Shown here: positions 8,967 through 19,413 of the stretch, in pieces
How positions within the stretch are numbered: the stretch's first letter is position 1
Layout: each line of letters begins with the position of its first letter
Translations under genes and position numbers: made by a program
Assembly (NCBI GenBank): GCA_025360005.1
Contig: JANYDA010000049.1
Location: forward strand, 237,814-301,813
Length of the DNA stretch: 64,000 nucleotides
Reading direction: 5' to 3'
Source: Fibrobacteria bacterium
GTDB lineage: Bacteria; Fibrobacterota; Fibrobacteria; UBA11236
Notes under the pieces: generated by a model
What the model was told of the DNA's origin: nothing
The model's input: the letters and a program-made list of their open reading frames with translations, nothing else
Database searches by the model: none

Positions 8967-11622
8967 CCTTCCCTGCGGCCTTTGCATCCGGCGCACGCTC
9001 GTTTATCGAGCGCTCGCCCCCCGCGCCCGACTCACCTCCTCCATCCTCGCTTTGGCCGTCTTGATTCCCGCGCTCGGTGCCCGGGCTCAAGGCGGCTCCG
9101 CCGTCATCACCCTGGTCATGCCCGTGGGCGCGCGCCAATTAGGCATGGGCGAAACCGCCGTCGCCATGGCTGACGACGTGTTCGGCACCTTTTGGAACCC
9201 GGCCGGCCTGGCCTTCGGGCCGCTTTCAAACGAATGGGAATTGGTTCTGCCCAAGAGCTACCGCAAGAACGGCGTGGAGATGACCCGCGAATTCACCGCC
9301 TTGGCCACCAAGCCCCGTTCCGGCTTCCTCCTGAAGTCCACGGTATGGGCGGGCGCCAAGGACGGGCTGCTTCTGTATACCGGGAAATTCTGGCGCGAGT
9401 ACCACGAGTACGTGCTGGAACAAGGCGATCAAATCGACAAGATAGTCAGGCGCTATGCCGGCAGCGGCGACAACCTGGACACCTTGGTCAAGCGCGTCAA
9501 GGCCTACAACAATATCAAGAGCCAGAAGGATGAAGAGGATCTCATCAGCCTCAAGCTGCCCTACAATCTCCTCTTCCCGGACGAGGCGGTAACCTCCCTG
9601 GTACTGGACAACACGGACCGCCTCTGGGTGGGCACCACGGGAGGCCTATACCGCTTCGACGGTTCCGGCTGGAAGTCCTTCGACAAAGAGCCCGGCTTCA
9701 CCTACCTGGGCGCGGACACGTCCGTAGTCAAGGGCGCGGACGCCAAATCCCCGGGAGTGATGGCCAAGTTCGCCGCCCTGGACACCGCCTCCTTCCGCAA
9801 GCTGGCGGATTCGTTGGCGACCGGGCGCACCAAGCCTTCCGCATCCCTCGATACCTCCAAGGCCGCGCATGCGGATACCGCCAGGGCCAAGCCCGCCGTA
9901 GCGCTCACCGTATCGGACTCCTTGAACCGCCGCGCCCTGGCCCGCACCCTGTTCGATTCCATCGCCACGGCGGCCAAGGACGGGATCCTGGAGGAAGCCG
10001 CCAATACCGCGGACTCGCTGGCCTCCAAGGCCAAGGCCGAAGCCGCCGCCGCCGGAAACGGGAACTCCCCGTTCCGCAAGCTCGGCATCACCGCGCTCAC
10101 CGTCAAGGGCAGCAGCATCTGGATCGGCAGCGAGGACGGCCTCTACGAGTACAAGAAGACAACCATCCTGCGCCGCGGCCAGAACCTGCTCCCTACCCAG
10201 GCCATCACCTCTATCGCCGCCAACGAGAACCTGGACGAAATCTACGTGGCCCTCAAGAACACCGGCATCGCGCGCTATACGCCGCCCAAGTCCTCTGGCA
10301 GCGCGGCCAAGTGGAAGATCTTCACCACCGCCGACGGCCTGGTCGACTCGGCCGTCACAAAGGTATTGCTGGACAAGGATGGACACGTCTGGGCCGCGCA
10401 TGCGGCGGGCATGTCCCATTACACCGCCCTGCGCGTGTGGGAGAAGATCCATTTCAAGAAACAGCAGCTCCGCAGCCTGGCCCTCGACGATGACGGCCAT
10501 ATCTGGATCGGTACCGATGAAGGCGCGTGGAAATACACGCCCAAGTACACCAACGCCAAAGGCCGCCTGGATGCCAAGAAGGCGAAAGGCGATGATGCCG
10601 GCAAATCCGACGATCATTCGGACTGGGTGCATTTCCATACCGGCAACGGCCTCACCGACAAGAACGTGCACGAGATCAAGGCGCAAGGGCCGGACATCTG
10701 GTTCGTCACCGATGCCGGCATCGAACGCTATAACAGCGCCAAGGCGCAAGTGGGCTTCTTCTACGAAAGCCTGCTCCCGGTCCTGAATCTGCCGGATCTC
10801 TATCATGCTTTCATGGGCGCCACTTTCCCCGTGGAAGAATGGGGCACGGTGGGCGGATTCGTCAACTACGTCTCCTTTGGGCAGAACAACCAGACCAATT
10901 CGGAGGGCGTGGAAATAGCCAAGTTCGACTCCTATGAATTGGTGGGCGCGCTCAGCTACGGAACGCGCCTGAGCAAGGATTTGGGATTGGGCGTCAACGC
11001 CAAGTTCATCTACTCGGCGCTGGCCCAGGGCATCACCTCCAGCGGCGAAAAGACGGACGGCATCGCCATCAGCTACGCCGTGGACGCCGGCTTGCTCTGG
11101 AAGATGCCTTATATCAAGGGGCTCAACCTGGCGTTCGTCATGCAAAACATGGGTCCGGCCGTGTTCTACGTGGATCAGGCGCAAGCGGATCCCATACCGT
11201 TCACCTGGAAGGTGGGCCTGGCCTATGACCTGGTGCATACGCCCAACCATCGTCTCACCGTGGCCGCGGACGCGAACCGGGAAGCCGTCTATCGGGAGAA
11301 CAACAATGCCAGCCCGGTCTATATAGGCGCCTGGAAAGCCCTGGCCTATCCCTTCGAGAACAAGGATCATACCGCATGGGAGACCTGGCAGGAAAACGTC
11401 AACCAGAGCGTGTTCAACACCGGCATGGAATACGTGTACGCCAACGTGGCCGCTTTCCGGACGGGTTACCTTTACGATCAAAGCGGCAAGCGCTATGAAT
11501 TGGATCTGGGGCTCGGCTTCATGATCTCGGACATCTTGCAGGTGGACGGCACCTTCATCAAGTCTTTCGACAACGGCATCCGCAACAACCAGAAACGATT
11601 CAGCATGTTGCTGCGGTTCTAG
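8953..11622 (+). CDS. PorV-like outer-membrane barrel with inserted beta-propeller
   Basis: 889 residues from a TTG start with GGAG 6 bases upstream; a signal peptide ends near ALGARA (residue ~45). Residues ~50-90 hold the PorV/PorQ/UPF0164 signature (MPVGARQLGMGETAVAMADDV, then FWNPAGLAFG). From about residue 215 to 600 there are propeller repeats of the two-component-regulator type: RLWVGTTGGLYRFDG, SIWIGSEDGLYEY, HVWAAHAAGMSHY, HIWIGTDEGAWKY, DIWFVTDAGIERY. After residue 610 the amphipathic barrel strands resume (FVNYVSFGQNN) and run to the C-terminus, RFSMLLRF, ending in Phe like many outer-membrane proteins. PorV relatives are carrier or shuttle proteins of type IX secretion. An Ala/Lys-rich low-complexity patch interrupts the propeller around residues 265-375. 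Confidence 0.8.
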   Translation: MSSFNLPCGLCIRRTLVYRALAPRARLTSSILALAVLIPALGARAQGGSAVITLVMPVGARQLGMGETAVAMADDVFGTFWNPAGLAFGPLSNEWELVLPKSYRKNGVEMTREFTALATKPRSGFLLKSTVWAGAKDGLLLYTGKFWREYHEYVLEQGDQIDKIVRRYAGSGDNLDTLVKRVKAYNNIKSQKDEEDLISLKLPYNLLFPDEAVTSLVLDNTDRLWVGTTGGLYRFDGSGWKSFDKEPGFTYLGADTSVVKGADAKSPGVMAKFAALDTASFRKLADSLATGRTKPSASLDTSKAAHADTARAKPAVALTVSDSLNRRALARTLFDSIATAAKDGILEEAANTADSLASKAKAEAAAAGNGNSPFRKLGITALTVKGSSIWIGSEDGLYEYKKTTILRRGQNLLPTQAITSIAANENLDEIYVALKNTGIARYTPPKSSGSAAKWKIFTTADGLVDSAVTKVLLDKDGHVWAAHAAGMSHYTALRVWEKIHFKKQQLRSLALDDDGHIWIGTDEGAWKYTPKYTNAKGRLDAKKAKGDDAGKSDDHSDWVHFHTGNGLTDKNVHEIKAQGPDIWFVTDAGIERYNSAKAQVGFFYESLLPVLNLPDLYHAFMGATFPVEEWGTVGGFVNYVSFGQNNQTNSEGVEIAKFDSYELVGALSYGTRLSKDLGLGVNAKFIYSALAQGITSSGEKTDGIAISYAVDAGLLWKMPYIKGLNLAFVMQNMGPAVFYVDQAQADPIPFTWKVGLAYDLVHTPNHRLTVAADANREAVYRENNNASPVYIGAWKALAYPFENKDHTAWETWQENVNQSVFNTGMEYVYANVAAFRTGYLYDQSGKRYELDLGLGFMISDILQVDGTFIKSFDNGIRNNQKRFSMLLRF

Positions 11623-11650
11623 CGAACCCTTCCCGCAAAACGGTTCCGGA

Positions 11651-12214
11651 TCAGAGGGAAGCCATGCCCCCGCCGGCGCGCCTTTTGCCGCCAGGCCCTC
11701 GCGGCTTTTTTGCCTCCCCTTTCGCCGGTCCGGGCTCCGCGAGCATGAAGGTGCGGGCCAGGTCTTTCTTCTCGATGCAGACGCCGGAATAGAAATTGTC
11801 CGGCCCGCCCTTGTTGACCGTGGCGATCATGAACAGGGAGTCCCCGGAGAATTTCTGGAAGGTGAAGATGGAAACCCCGTAGCCATTGCTGGTGAAGCCG
11901 TCATAATGGAATTCATCCCCGCGTTTTTCGCCTTTTACCCGGGTCCGGATCAAGATCCTGTATTCGCTTGCCGTATCGCAATTGCGTATGGTGTCCGTGA
12001 GGACGGAAAGGTAAACCTGCTTATAGGGGACCAGCCCGTCCGCCGGCACCGGCCGGAGGCGCTCCGCGCCCAATCGATCGGTATGGTTCTGCCCGTCCGA
12101 GCAGGCCAGGAGCAAGGCTAAGGAGAGAAAGCCGAGTGAGGTATGGGAGGCGGAGGGGAAACCCAGGCGGAAGCGGCCGGGCCGGTGATGGCTGCGGGAG
12201 AGGGGGATTATCAT
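11651..12214 (-). CDS. hypothetical lipoprotein
   Basis: The ATG at 12214 has GAGGA 5 bases upstream. The 187-residue protein has a long basic N-terminus and a lipobox (LALLLACSDG), so it should be a lipid-anchored envelope protein. The middle part is beta-rich (YKQVYLSVLTDTIRNCDTASEYRILIRTRV) with a second Cys pair that could form a disulfide. The C-terminal 25 residues are a basic Pro/Gly/Lys tail. No family is recognised. It converges with the PorV-like gene, only 28 bases separating the stops. Confidence 0.6.
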   Translation of the reverse strand: MIIPLSRSHHRPGRFRLGFPSASHTSLGFLSLALLLACSDGQNHTDRLGAERLRPVPADGLVPYKQVYLSVLTDTIRNCDTASEYRILIRTRVKGEKRGDEFHYDGFTSNGYGVSIFTFQKFSGDSLFMIATVNKGGPDNFYSGVCIEKKDLARTFMLAEPGPAKGEAKKPRGPGGKRRAGGGMASL

Positions 12215-12296
12215 GGAGTCCTCGGATAGGCTACGGTGGGTGCAAGCTCTTTGGACAATCTAGGCCGGCGAATGGTTCGCCCATCCAAAACATTCT

Positions 12297-14804
12297 TCAA
12301 TCCGGCGGCGCCGTCACCGTCCATGCCTCCACCACGCTCCCGCCCCCGGCGCTCAGCCTGAACACGAAGGCGCGGGGATCGTTTTTCCGGAGAGGGAATT
12401 CCAGGGTAGCAGGGCCGTTACCCCGGAAGGATTTCCATTCGCGTCCCCGCAAATCGGCCATGACTCCCCGGTAGGCGCCGGCATAGGGGATTTCCATGCG
12501 GAACCGTCCGTTCGCGAACAGCGGTTTCGCCCGGGCCGGAAGGCGGCCCGCATTCTGACGCCTGAAGATGGCCGTGGTCATCTGGATCCTGGGATCGGGC
12601 AGCGGGACGGGCTGGCCTTGGATGCGCACCACGGGAACGGCCCCAAGGGGGGCGCGGATGGCCGCATGGGTCAGCTTTCCGGCCGCCCATTCCATATCCA
12701 CTTCATAACCGCCGCGGGCCCGGAGGCCGGCCACCTTGCCGGTAACCCAGGCTTTCGGCAAAGCGGGCAGAAGCTCCAATTCCCCGGATTGGCTTTGCAA
12801 CAACATCTCCGCGAAGGCGCCGGGCGGAGCCTCGTAGATGGTCGGCCAATCCGTTCCATAGGCCGCGGCCGCGCGATCCCCATCCCGCAGGCGCGCCCAC
12901 ATGCCGGCCTTGTCGGGATGGTAGCCGCCGGAACCGCGCAGCTCCAGGGACTTGCGGGCGGCCGCGAAAAGATCCGGGGTCCCGCGCTCGGTGATTTGCG
13001 ATAGGGGCCAGACCGAAACCAGGTGGGATACGTGCCGATGGGTCACCTCCGACTCCTGGAAATCCTGCGACCATTCCAGCAACTGTCCTTTGCCGCCTAT
13101 CTGGAAAGGAAGCAGGCGGGCCTGCGCCGCCGCGATTTCCGTTTGCAGGTCCGCATCCACGTTCAACAACCTGGCCGCTTCCAGAGTATGCGCGAACAGC
13201 TCGCGGAGGAAAGCCATATCCATGGTGGATCCGCGGCTGACGCCCAGCTTTTTTCCGGAGATGACGAAGGAATTTTCCGGGGAGGTGGACGGCGACGTTA
13301 CCAGATGGCCTTTGCCGTCCTCCACCAGGAGATCCAACGCGAATAAAGCGGCGCCCTTCATGATGGGATAGGCCGTCGCGCGCAGATAATCCTGGTCCCG
13401 GCCGAAAGCGTATCGCTCCCATACCTGCATGGTCAGCCAGATGCCCCCCATGGGCCAAAGCGCCCAGGCGGTGTTGCCGGTAGCCTGGGTGGTCTTGCCC
13501 CAAATGTCCGTATTGTGGTGGCACACCCAACCCCGCGCTCCGTAAACGTTTTTCGCCGTGGACTGCCCTGCTTGCGTCAGGCTTCCCACAAAGGCGATCA
13601 GCGGCTCCACCGTCTCGGCCAGGTTGGCGGGCTCTGCCAGCGCGTAGTATTTCTCGGGATTCTCGTTGAGCGTGTAATTGGAATGGTAATGCGGGATAAC
13701 GTCGCGGTTCCAAATCCCCTGTTCGTTGCGGGGGGCGGCATGGCTCCCGCGGGAGGCCGAGATGAGGCTGTAGCGCGCGCATTGGAAGGCCAACGCCTGC
13801 TTGTTGGGTTTTTCCCCGTTGATATCCACCCATACCCGGCGGAACAGGGCGCGATAGTCCTGCAGGTGGGCGGCGAGCAGTTCCTGGAATGATTTTCCGG
13901 AAGCGACGTCCAGGTATCCCTTCGCCAGCCCGGAATAGTCCCGGCCCTGGGTGACCGGATCCTTGTCGGCACCATTAAAACTGGTGGCCGCGGAAAAGAC
14001 CAGCACCGCCGTGTCCGCGCGCGCGATGCGCAGGTCGGCCGCGTTGGCGGTTACCGCGCCGCCCATATTGCCCGCCCGCAAACGGGACTCGAACCGCGTT
14101 CCCTTGCTCTCGTCCCATTCCACCAGGTTGGCCGTGTTGTATCCGTCCACGTGGCTGGGGGCCCTGCCTCTGACTACCAGGGTGCGATCGCCTTCCGGGG
14201 CCACGGTTCCTTTCAGCGGCGTGGCGAGGGCGGCGGTAAGGCTCACGCTGCCGGGCTTGCTGCCGTAGATGCGCATCACGATGACCTGGCCGGCATGGCT
14301 GGCGAAAGTCTCGCGGGTATAGGCGACGCCGCCCGCCGTATATTTCACGGTCACCAAGGCCTTGTCCAGTTCCAGCGTCCGGCTGTACCCGGAATACCCC
14401 GCGGCCCCATCCATTTGCAAGGTCAGGGTTCCCAGCGTTTCAAAGGCTTCGTTGTCCCCATCCGCCAGTTGTAGGCCCGACGCATCGGCGCGCGCATAGT
14501 CGCCCGCCGCCAAGGCGGCGCGCACGTCCAAAAGCGTCTGGCGGTACTTTGCGGCGACCGGTTGACAGGGGCCACCCGACCATAGTGTGGCTTCGCTGAA
14601 GTCCAAGTGTTCCACGGCGGGATCGCCGAAGATCTTGGCGCCCAACCTGCCGTTTCCGATGGGCAGGGCGGCCCCGAAATTCGCGTAAGGGGTGGGAGAG
14701 GAATAGGCAAGCTTTAAGGATTCCCAATCGCCCGCTTGTTCGTCGGCTGAAATGGTCGCGGCCAGGCAAAGCATGGCCATGACGGATTGACGGACGGGAT
14801 TCAT
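12297..14804 (-). CDS. GH95 family glycoside hydrolase (alpha-L-fucosidase type)
   Basis: I take the ATG at 14804 (GAGGAT just upstream), giving 835 residues with a signal peptide. The family is recognisable throughout: an N-terminal beta-sandwich starting [21 protein letters not shown] and ATLWSGGP, then an (alpha/alpha)6 barrel with [24 protein letters not shown], the conserved [10 protein letters not shown] block with the predicted catalytic acid Glu510, and [16 protein letters not shown]. The enzymes release alpha-1,2-linked L-fucose (some act on L-galactose) by inversion, for example from xyloglucan or rhamnogalacturonan side chains. It is the last gene of the minus-strand operon, 19 bases after the esterase. 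Family length is usually about 750-850 residues. Confidence 0.9.
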   Translation of the reverse strand: MNPVRQSVMAMLCLAATISADEQAGDWESLKLAYSSPTPYANFGAALPIGNGRLGAKIFGDPAVEHLDFSEATLWSGGPCQPVAAKYRQTLLDVRAALAAGDYARADASGLQLADGDNEAFETLGTLTLQMDGAAGYSGYSRTLELDKALVTVKYTAGGVAYTRETFASHAGQVIVMRIYGSKPGSVSLTAALATPLKGTVAPEGDRTLVVRGRAPSHVDGYNTANLVEWDESKGTRFESRLRAGNMGGAVTANAADLRIARADTAVLVFSAATSFNGADKDPVTQGRDYSGLAKGYLDVASGKSFQELLAAHLQDYRALFRRVWVDINGEKPNKQALAFQCARYSLISASRGSHAAPRNEQGIWNRDVIPHYHSNYTLNENPEKYYALAEPANLAETVEPLIAFVGSLTQAGQSTAKNVYGARGWVCHHNTDIWGKTTQATGNTAWALWPMGGIWLTMQVWERYAFGRDQDYLRATAYPIMKGAALFALDLLVEDGKGHLVTSPSTSPENSFVISGKKLGVSRGSTMDMAFLRELFAHTLEAARLLNVDADLQTEIAAAQARLLPFQIGGKGQLLEWSQDFQESEVTHRHVSHLVSVWPLSQITERGTPDLFAAARKSLELRGSGGYHPDKAGMWARLRDGDRAAAAYGTDWPTIYEAPPGAFAEMLLQSQSGELELLPALPKAWVTGKVAGLRARGGYEVDMEWAAGKLTHAAIRAPLGAVPVVRIQGQPVPLPDPRIQMTTAIFRRQNAGRLPARAKPLFANGRFRMEIPYAGAYRGVMADLRGREWKSFRGNGPATLEFPLRKNDPRAFVFRLSAGGGSVVEAWTVTAPPD

Positions 14805-14823
14805 GGTATCCTCAGGGATCGGA

Positions 14824-16608
14824 TCAAATTTCGGACAAGATGAGGGAAAGGGTTTCCACGCGCCCGCCAACGGTGAGGCGGGCGAAGTAGACTCCTTCGG
14901 CTCCGGAGAAATTCCCCGCTGCTACGGCGCCCGCGTCCCGCGAGGCCCGCAGCGCCATCGAGTGGGAGCCGGCCGCCTGCCGGCCAGCCGCCAATTTCCA
15001 GGCATGGCCGCGCAGATCGAACAACTCCAGGGAGACATCGGCCGATTGCGGCAAATCATAGCGCAGGGAAAAGCCTCCCGAAGCCTGCGAGCGGACGCGG
15101 TGGAACGCGAAGGGGGAATCGGAAGCACGCGGGGAAGCGTTCCCGATAGCGGTGGGCAGCGTCCCCATGTCGGGAGCATCGGTGCGGAACGGCGAAGCCG
15201 GCAGGGTGGGATCGGCCCGGTTGGTGAGGCTGACGGCGGGCACGGCAGCCCAGGCGTAGCGGACCGCCTTGGGCGCGGTCACGCCGGCCCCCGTAACAAG
15301 CAAGGTACTGTCCTGATCGACCTTGGCCGTGGCCGGGGAATAGGTCCCGTTGGCTCCGGCTATCTCGAAGGTGGTCGCATTGCCGCCCTTGAGCTGCAAG
15401 CCGCCGTCGGCATGATCGAAAAAGAGGCGGATGGAAGCGCCTTCCACGGCCATGTGGCGGTAGAGGGGGCCGGAGTAGACCACCGTTTGCTTATAGGCAA
15501 TGGCGCGGGCGGCCAGCCCCATGCGCAGACCCGCGTCCTGCTTATCGGTGAAATGGATATTGGCCGCCTCGCCGATGTCGATATTGACCGCCAGGCCCGC
15601 ATTGGTCACCATCTGCACGCCCTGCATCTGCGCCTCGCGCACCAGCGGAAACCCCGCGGCATTGTAATCGGCCAGCTGGGAGACGAGGAAGGTCATATCC
15701 TGCCCCCAATCCCGGCGCCAGGATTTGACCAGCTCCACTTGCAAATCGCGGTAGGTGGCCACGCCGCGCGAAATCGATTCTCCTTGGGACCAGATGGCGC
15801 CGCGCACCGCATAGGGCTTGAGCGGATAGATCTGCCCATTGTAACAGTTGTAGGGATTGTGCTGATTGGCGTAGTCCGGCGCCTTCTCGTAGGCGGCGAG
15901 CAAGGGCGCGAAGGAAGGCAGGCCGGCCAACGTCTCGCGCGACATCCAGCATTCGATGCAACTGGCGCCGAAAGAAGCGTGGATCATGCCTACGGCCACG
16001 TTGGGGAGGCTGCGCTGCACTTCGCGCGCGAAAAAATACGCCAAGGCGGAGAAGGGCTTGATGCCGTCCCCGATCGCCTGCGCCCATCCGGTGGTGGTCA
16101 GGCCGGTTTGCGGCTTGGCGTTGGGCTTGAACGCGATATTGATGGAACGGATCAAGGGGTAGTTGGCGGCGGCCACTTCCTTGGCCATGTCCTTTAAGGG
16201 CGGGTTGCAGGTGGCCCAGCCGATTTTGCAATCCACGCGGTAATCCATGTTGGATTGGCCGGACGCGATCCAGACTTCGCCGACGTATACGTCCTTGAAG
16301 GTGACGGTAGTGGCGCCGGCCACGCTCAGCTCGAAAGGGCCGCCCGCGGCTTGCGCGGGAAGGCGGATCAGGAACCGACCGTCCGCTCCCGCTTTGCCTG
16401 CCGCTTGGCCCGCGCCCAATTTGACCGTGATCGCCTCATTGGGCGCCGCAGCGCCGAAGATGGGGATGGGCATGTCCCGCTGCAGCACCATATGATCGCC
16501 GAACAAACCCTGCATGGCCACGGCGGCCAACGCGGGCGCGGCGGAGAAGGCCCCCAAAAACAGGCCCAGGAATGGAATGGAAAGTGGAATGATTTTCCGA
16601 ATGTGCAT
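14824..16608 (-). CDS. sialate O-acetylesterase-like carbohydrate esterase with C-terminal sorting-like domain
   Basis: The start at 16608 ([13 protein letters not shown]) has GGGGACGAG upstream and a signal peptide cut near APALA; the longer frame to 16941 overlaps the previous gene and is rejected. The 594-residue protein shows the SASA layout: an N-terminal sandwich ([19 protein letters not shown]), the nucleophile block [34 protein letters not shown] and [13 protein letters not shown]. It removes acetyl groups from sugars. Sialic acid is the textbook substrate, but acetylated pectin or xylan fits this operon better. The last ~95 residues form a beta-rich FlgD/Por-type domain ending [20 protein letters not shown], resembling C-terminal sorting domains of surface enzymes. 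Confidence 0.85.
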   Translation of the reverse strand: MHIRKIIPLSIPFLGLFLGAFSAAPALAAVAMQGLFGDHMVLQRDMPIPIFGAAAPNEAITVKLGAGQAAGKAGADGRFLIRLPAQAAGGPFELSVAGATTVTFKDVYVGEVWIASGQSNMDYRVDCKIGWATCNPPLKDMAKEVAAANYPLIRSINIAFKPNAKPQTGLTTTGWAQAIGDGIKPFSALAYFFAREVQRSLPNVAVGMIHASFGASCIECWMSRETLAGLPSFAPLLAAYEKAPDYANQHNPYNCYNGQIYPLKPYAVRGAIWSQGESISRGVATYRDLQVELVKSWRRDWGQDMTFLVSQLADYNAAGFPLVREAQMQGVQMVTNAGLAVNIDIGEAANIHFTDKQDAGLRMGLAARAIAYKQTVVYSGPLYRHMAVEGASIRLFFDHADGGLQLKGGNATTFEIAGANGTYSPATAKVDQDSTLLVTGAGVTAPKAVRYAWAAVPAVSLTNRADPTLPASPFRTDAPDMGTLPTAIGNASPRASDSPFAFHRVRSQASGGFSLRYDLPQSADVSLELFDLRGHAWKLAAGRQAAGSHSMALRASRDAGAVAAGNFSGAEGVYFARLTVGGRVETLSLILSEI

Positions 16609-16687
16609 CGCTCGTCCCCGTTCATGATTGCGAAGTGAAAGAAAGGCGGCCCCGTTTGAGCGGATATGCGGAATCGCTGCCTGCATA

Positions 16688-18199
16688 TTACCGTACCGTC
16701 GCGCGGCTCCGGAGCCTGAATACCGGCACCGGTGAAATTCCCCCGGCGGCTTTCCCCGATCGCCGTCCCATGGGATTGATCCACACATCGCCCGTGGCGG
16801 TCCCGACGGCCATGGCCGCGCCTGCATGCGCCGGTCTTTTTCCCATAGCCACCGTTCCGGGCTCTCCCTCCGTGGTGAAGGGCGAAGCGGGCAGACCCGC
16901 CCCGTTGTATAAGCTGTAGTTCGGATTGTCGGACCAGGCATAGCGCACCTTGGCCGGTTTATCGATTCCGGCGGCGCTCACGATAACGGTATCGCCGCTG
17001 ATGACGGCATCGCCCCAGACCCACTTGCCGCCGGCGGCCGCGATGGCGAATCCGGTCACCGCGCCCTTGACCGCCAGGCCGCCTTCCGTATGCGCGAAGA
17101 CCAGCTTCGCCTTGTTGCCGGCCAGGATCAGCGACACCCACACGGGGCCGGAATAGACCACGTCCTTCTGCCCGTACAGGAGCGCCTTGGCGGGCAAAGA
17201 CAAGCGGAACCCGGCGGTGGGCTTATCGGGAAAATGCCAGCCGCCGCTGCCGATATCCATATGCACGCTCATGGCGGTGGCGGGCAAGGCCAGGGCCAGC
17301 CTTTGCCCCTCGCGCACCTGCGCCACATAGCTTACGTTGTTGGGATCCGGCGCGCCGGTGGTGCTGGAAAGCTGTCCGTAATAGAACGGGAAATCGCCTT
17401 GGCCCCAGGCCGCGCGCCAACCCTTGATCAAAAGCTTGAAACGTTCCCCGTAAGTGGGGGCGCCCGCGGCGGTGCAATTCTGCTCGCCCTGGATCCACAC
17501 CGTGCCGCGCAGCCCGAAACCAGCCACGTTGGCAACCCAGGTATTCCAGTTGCCTCCTCTATCCGCGGTATTGATGGCGGGATTGGCGGACAAGGTGACG
17601 GGATCCAACCAGGACTCGATGGTGGTGCCCCCCACCGCGGTGACCACCAGGCCCACGGCCACGCCGGTGGTTTTCTGGATTTGCTTGCCGAAAAAATAGC
17701 CCGTAGCGGAAAGCTTCCCCGCCGTGGCAGGGGACACGACCAGCCATGTGGTGGTCTCGCCGGGCTGGCGCAAGGTGTAGTAACGCAGTAAAGGCATGTC
17801 CGCATGCTTGATGGAGTCGGCCAGGTTGGGGTAAAAGCTCAGGCGGGTATCCATGTTGGATTGGCCGGCCACTTGCCAGACCTCGCCTATGTACACATCC
17901 CCCAGGGTAACGGTATTGCTACCCACTATCTTGAGCGTCAAGGGGCCGGCCGCCTCCATGGGATCGAGCTTCACCTGCCATTTGCCGCCGGCCGCCGCGG
18001 TCACCGTCTTGCTTTGCCCGCCGATGGATACCGTCACCGCTTCGCCCGCCGCTGCGGTCCCCCATACGGGATTGGCCATGTTCCTCTGCAGGACCATGGA
18101 AGCGGCGAAAGGCGGTTTTACCGCCACGTTGGCGGAAACCGCCGCAGCCGACAAGCTTGCCAAGCAAGCCAGCGCGGAAAGCCTCGGGTACCCCATCAT
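16688..18199 (-). CDS. second sialate O-acetylesterase-like esterase
   Basis: 503 residues with a signal peptide (cut near AAAVSA). The start codon ATGATG overlaps the stop of the upstream acetylesterase (ATGA), so the two are translationally coupled. The SASA motifs are all present: PPFAASMVLQRNMANPVWG, WQVAGQSNMDTRL with the Ser nucleophile, VTAVGGTTIESWLDP, VWIQGEQN and DIGSGGWHFPDKP. It is a paralogue of the next gene, from which it differs widely, and the C-terminus is a shorter and unrelated tail (FRLRSRATVR). The pair may have split specificity between different acetyl positions. The operon suggests plant cell-wall polysaccharide rather than sialic acid. Confidence 0.83.
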   Translation of the reverse strand: MMGYPRLSALACLASLSAAAVSANVAVKPPFAASMVLQRNMANPVWGTAAAGEAVTVSIGGQSKTVTAAAGGKWQVKLDPMEAAGPLTLKIVGSNTVTLGDVYIGEVWQVAGQSNMDTRLSFYPNLADSIKHADMPLLRYYTLRQPGETTTWLVVSPATAGKLSATGYFFGKQIQKTTGVAVGLVVTAVGGTTIESWLDPVTLSANPAINTADRGGNWNTWVANVAGFGLRGTVWIQGEQNCTAAGAPTYGERFKLLIKGWRAAWGQGDFPFYYGQLSSTTGAPDPNNVSYVAQVREGQRLALALPATAMSVHMDIGSGGWHFPDKPTAGFRLSLPAKALLYGQKDVVYSGPVWVSLILAGNKAKLVFAHTEGGLAVKGAVTGFAIAAAGGKWVWGDAVISGDTVIVSAAGIDKPAKVRYAWSDNPNYSLYNGAGLPASPFTTEGEPGTVAMGKRPAHAGAAMAVGTATGDVWINPMGRRSGKAAGGISPVPVFRLRSRATVR

Positions 18200-19413
18200 T
18201 CCTTCCTATAGCTTCCGGCCGCGGCGAGGTCCCGAACCGGCTCCGGCCTGGTCCAGGCGGGTCCGCGCGTGGATGCGCGCCGCAGGCGCCCGCCCGCATC
18301 GTAAGCCTGGGAAACCGGGCGGTTACCTACGGGGACGGTCCGCCCCCCCGGGGAGCCCGCGGCAGCGATGGCTACCAGCGATCCGCTGCCGCCCTTGAAT
18401 TGCGCGAAAACGGTCCGACCCGCGGCGGGCATGGGAAAGGTCAGATGCGTCTCTTTGCCGAGCACCTTGCCGGCGCCGTCCACCCATTGCAAAAAGGTTT
18501 CCCCCGCCTTGGGCGAAACCTTGAGGGTGATGGGGATGCCGGCCGGATAGGCGGCGCTGCGCGTCAGCAATGCTGCTCCCGGCTTGTCGCCCGTGATTTT
18601 CAAGTCGGCCAGGGGCACCATGGCGCCGGCCAGAGCCGAGGTTTCCGCCCCGCCGCCTCCCGACCCCAAATCGCGGAGGCCCGAAGCCACCAGTCCCGCC
18701 ATCTCCACCGCCCCCATTTCCCGGAAGTGGGTACCATCGGTGTTACCCTGGGGGAAGTTCGGGTATTCTTTCGGCATGAGGGTCAGGAACAGGAAATCCG
18801 TGAGGTAGGCCTGGCCCAGGCCCTGGAAAAGCTCCTTCGACTTCTTCTCCAGATCGATGAAAGGGACCCCCGTAGCCGCGGCCACGTGACTCATGGCGCC
18901 GCGGTAATCGTTGACCCCTTCCGTGAACACCTCCCGCAGGCTTGTCCCGATCCAGGTATTCATGTTCATGGGCGAGACCAGCACGGGGATGGCTCCCAGG
19001 GCGCGCGCCTCGCTAATGTACTGGGTCAGGAAGGTTTTGTACTGGGCCGTGTCCGCATGCCGTTCCGGCACGGTGCTGCGATCGTTATGCCCGAATTGGA
19101 TGAAAAGGAAGTCCCCGCTTTTCAATTCCTTTTTCACGGACGCCCAATGCCCGTCTTCCACGAAGCTGCGGGAACTGCGGCCGCCGATGGCCCGGTTGAG
19201 GATGGAAATGGATGCGGGATCGAAATAGAAAGCCAGTTCCTGGCCCCAGCCGGATTGGGGATACACGTTGCTCTGATAGGTCATTACGGTGGAGTCTCCG
19301 ATGACGAACACCCGGTGCATGCCCGCCGTCCTGGCCCAAGCGAAAGTGCCCAGCCCGCAAATCGCGCAAATCCAAAAAAGGATTCCCTTCACAAGCCGGG
19401 TCCGTTCCATCAT
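18196..19413 (-). CDS. rhamnogalacturonan acetylesterase-like SGNH hydrolase
   Basis: 405 residues, signal peptide cut near FAWA. It is an SGNH/GDSL esterase of the rhamnogalacturonan acetylesterase (CE12) type: block I VFVIGDSTV with nucleophile Ser41, block II AIGGRSSRSF, block III FIQFGHND with Asn110, and a C-terminal DGTHF supplying Asp and His. After about residue 270 a beta-domain with GETFLQWVDGAGKVLGKE resembles the InlB-type repeat often attached to secreted enzymes, followed by a disordered basic tail. It is the first gene of the carbohydrate operon, facing the TIGR02147 gene across a 445-base control region. Confidence 0.87.
   Translation of the reverse strand: MMERTRLVKGILFWICAICGLGTFAWARTAGMHRVFVIGDSTVMTYQSNVYPQSGWGQELAFYFDPASISILNRAIGGRSSRSFVEDGHWASVKKELKSGDFLFIQFGHNDRSTVPERHADTAQYKTFLTQYISEARALGAIPVLVSPMNMNTWIGTSLREVFTEGVNDYRGAMSHVAAATGVPFIDLEKKSKELFQGLGQAYLTDFLFLTLMPKEYPNFPQGNTDGTHFREMGAVEMAGLVASGLRDLGSGGGGAETSALAGAMVPLADLKITGDKPGAALLTRSAAYPAGIPITLKVSPKAGETFLQWVDGAGKVLGKETHLTFPMPAAGRTVFAQFKGGSGSLVAIAAAGSPGGRTVPVGNRPVSQAYDAGGRLRRASTRGPAWTRPEPVRDLAAAGSYRKE

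Noticed and set aside
9646..11481. Long minus-strand open frame (611 residues) opposite the PorV-like gene
   Set aside because: High-GC antisense frame with no domain motif and biased composition; the plus-strand protein is clearly real.
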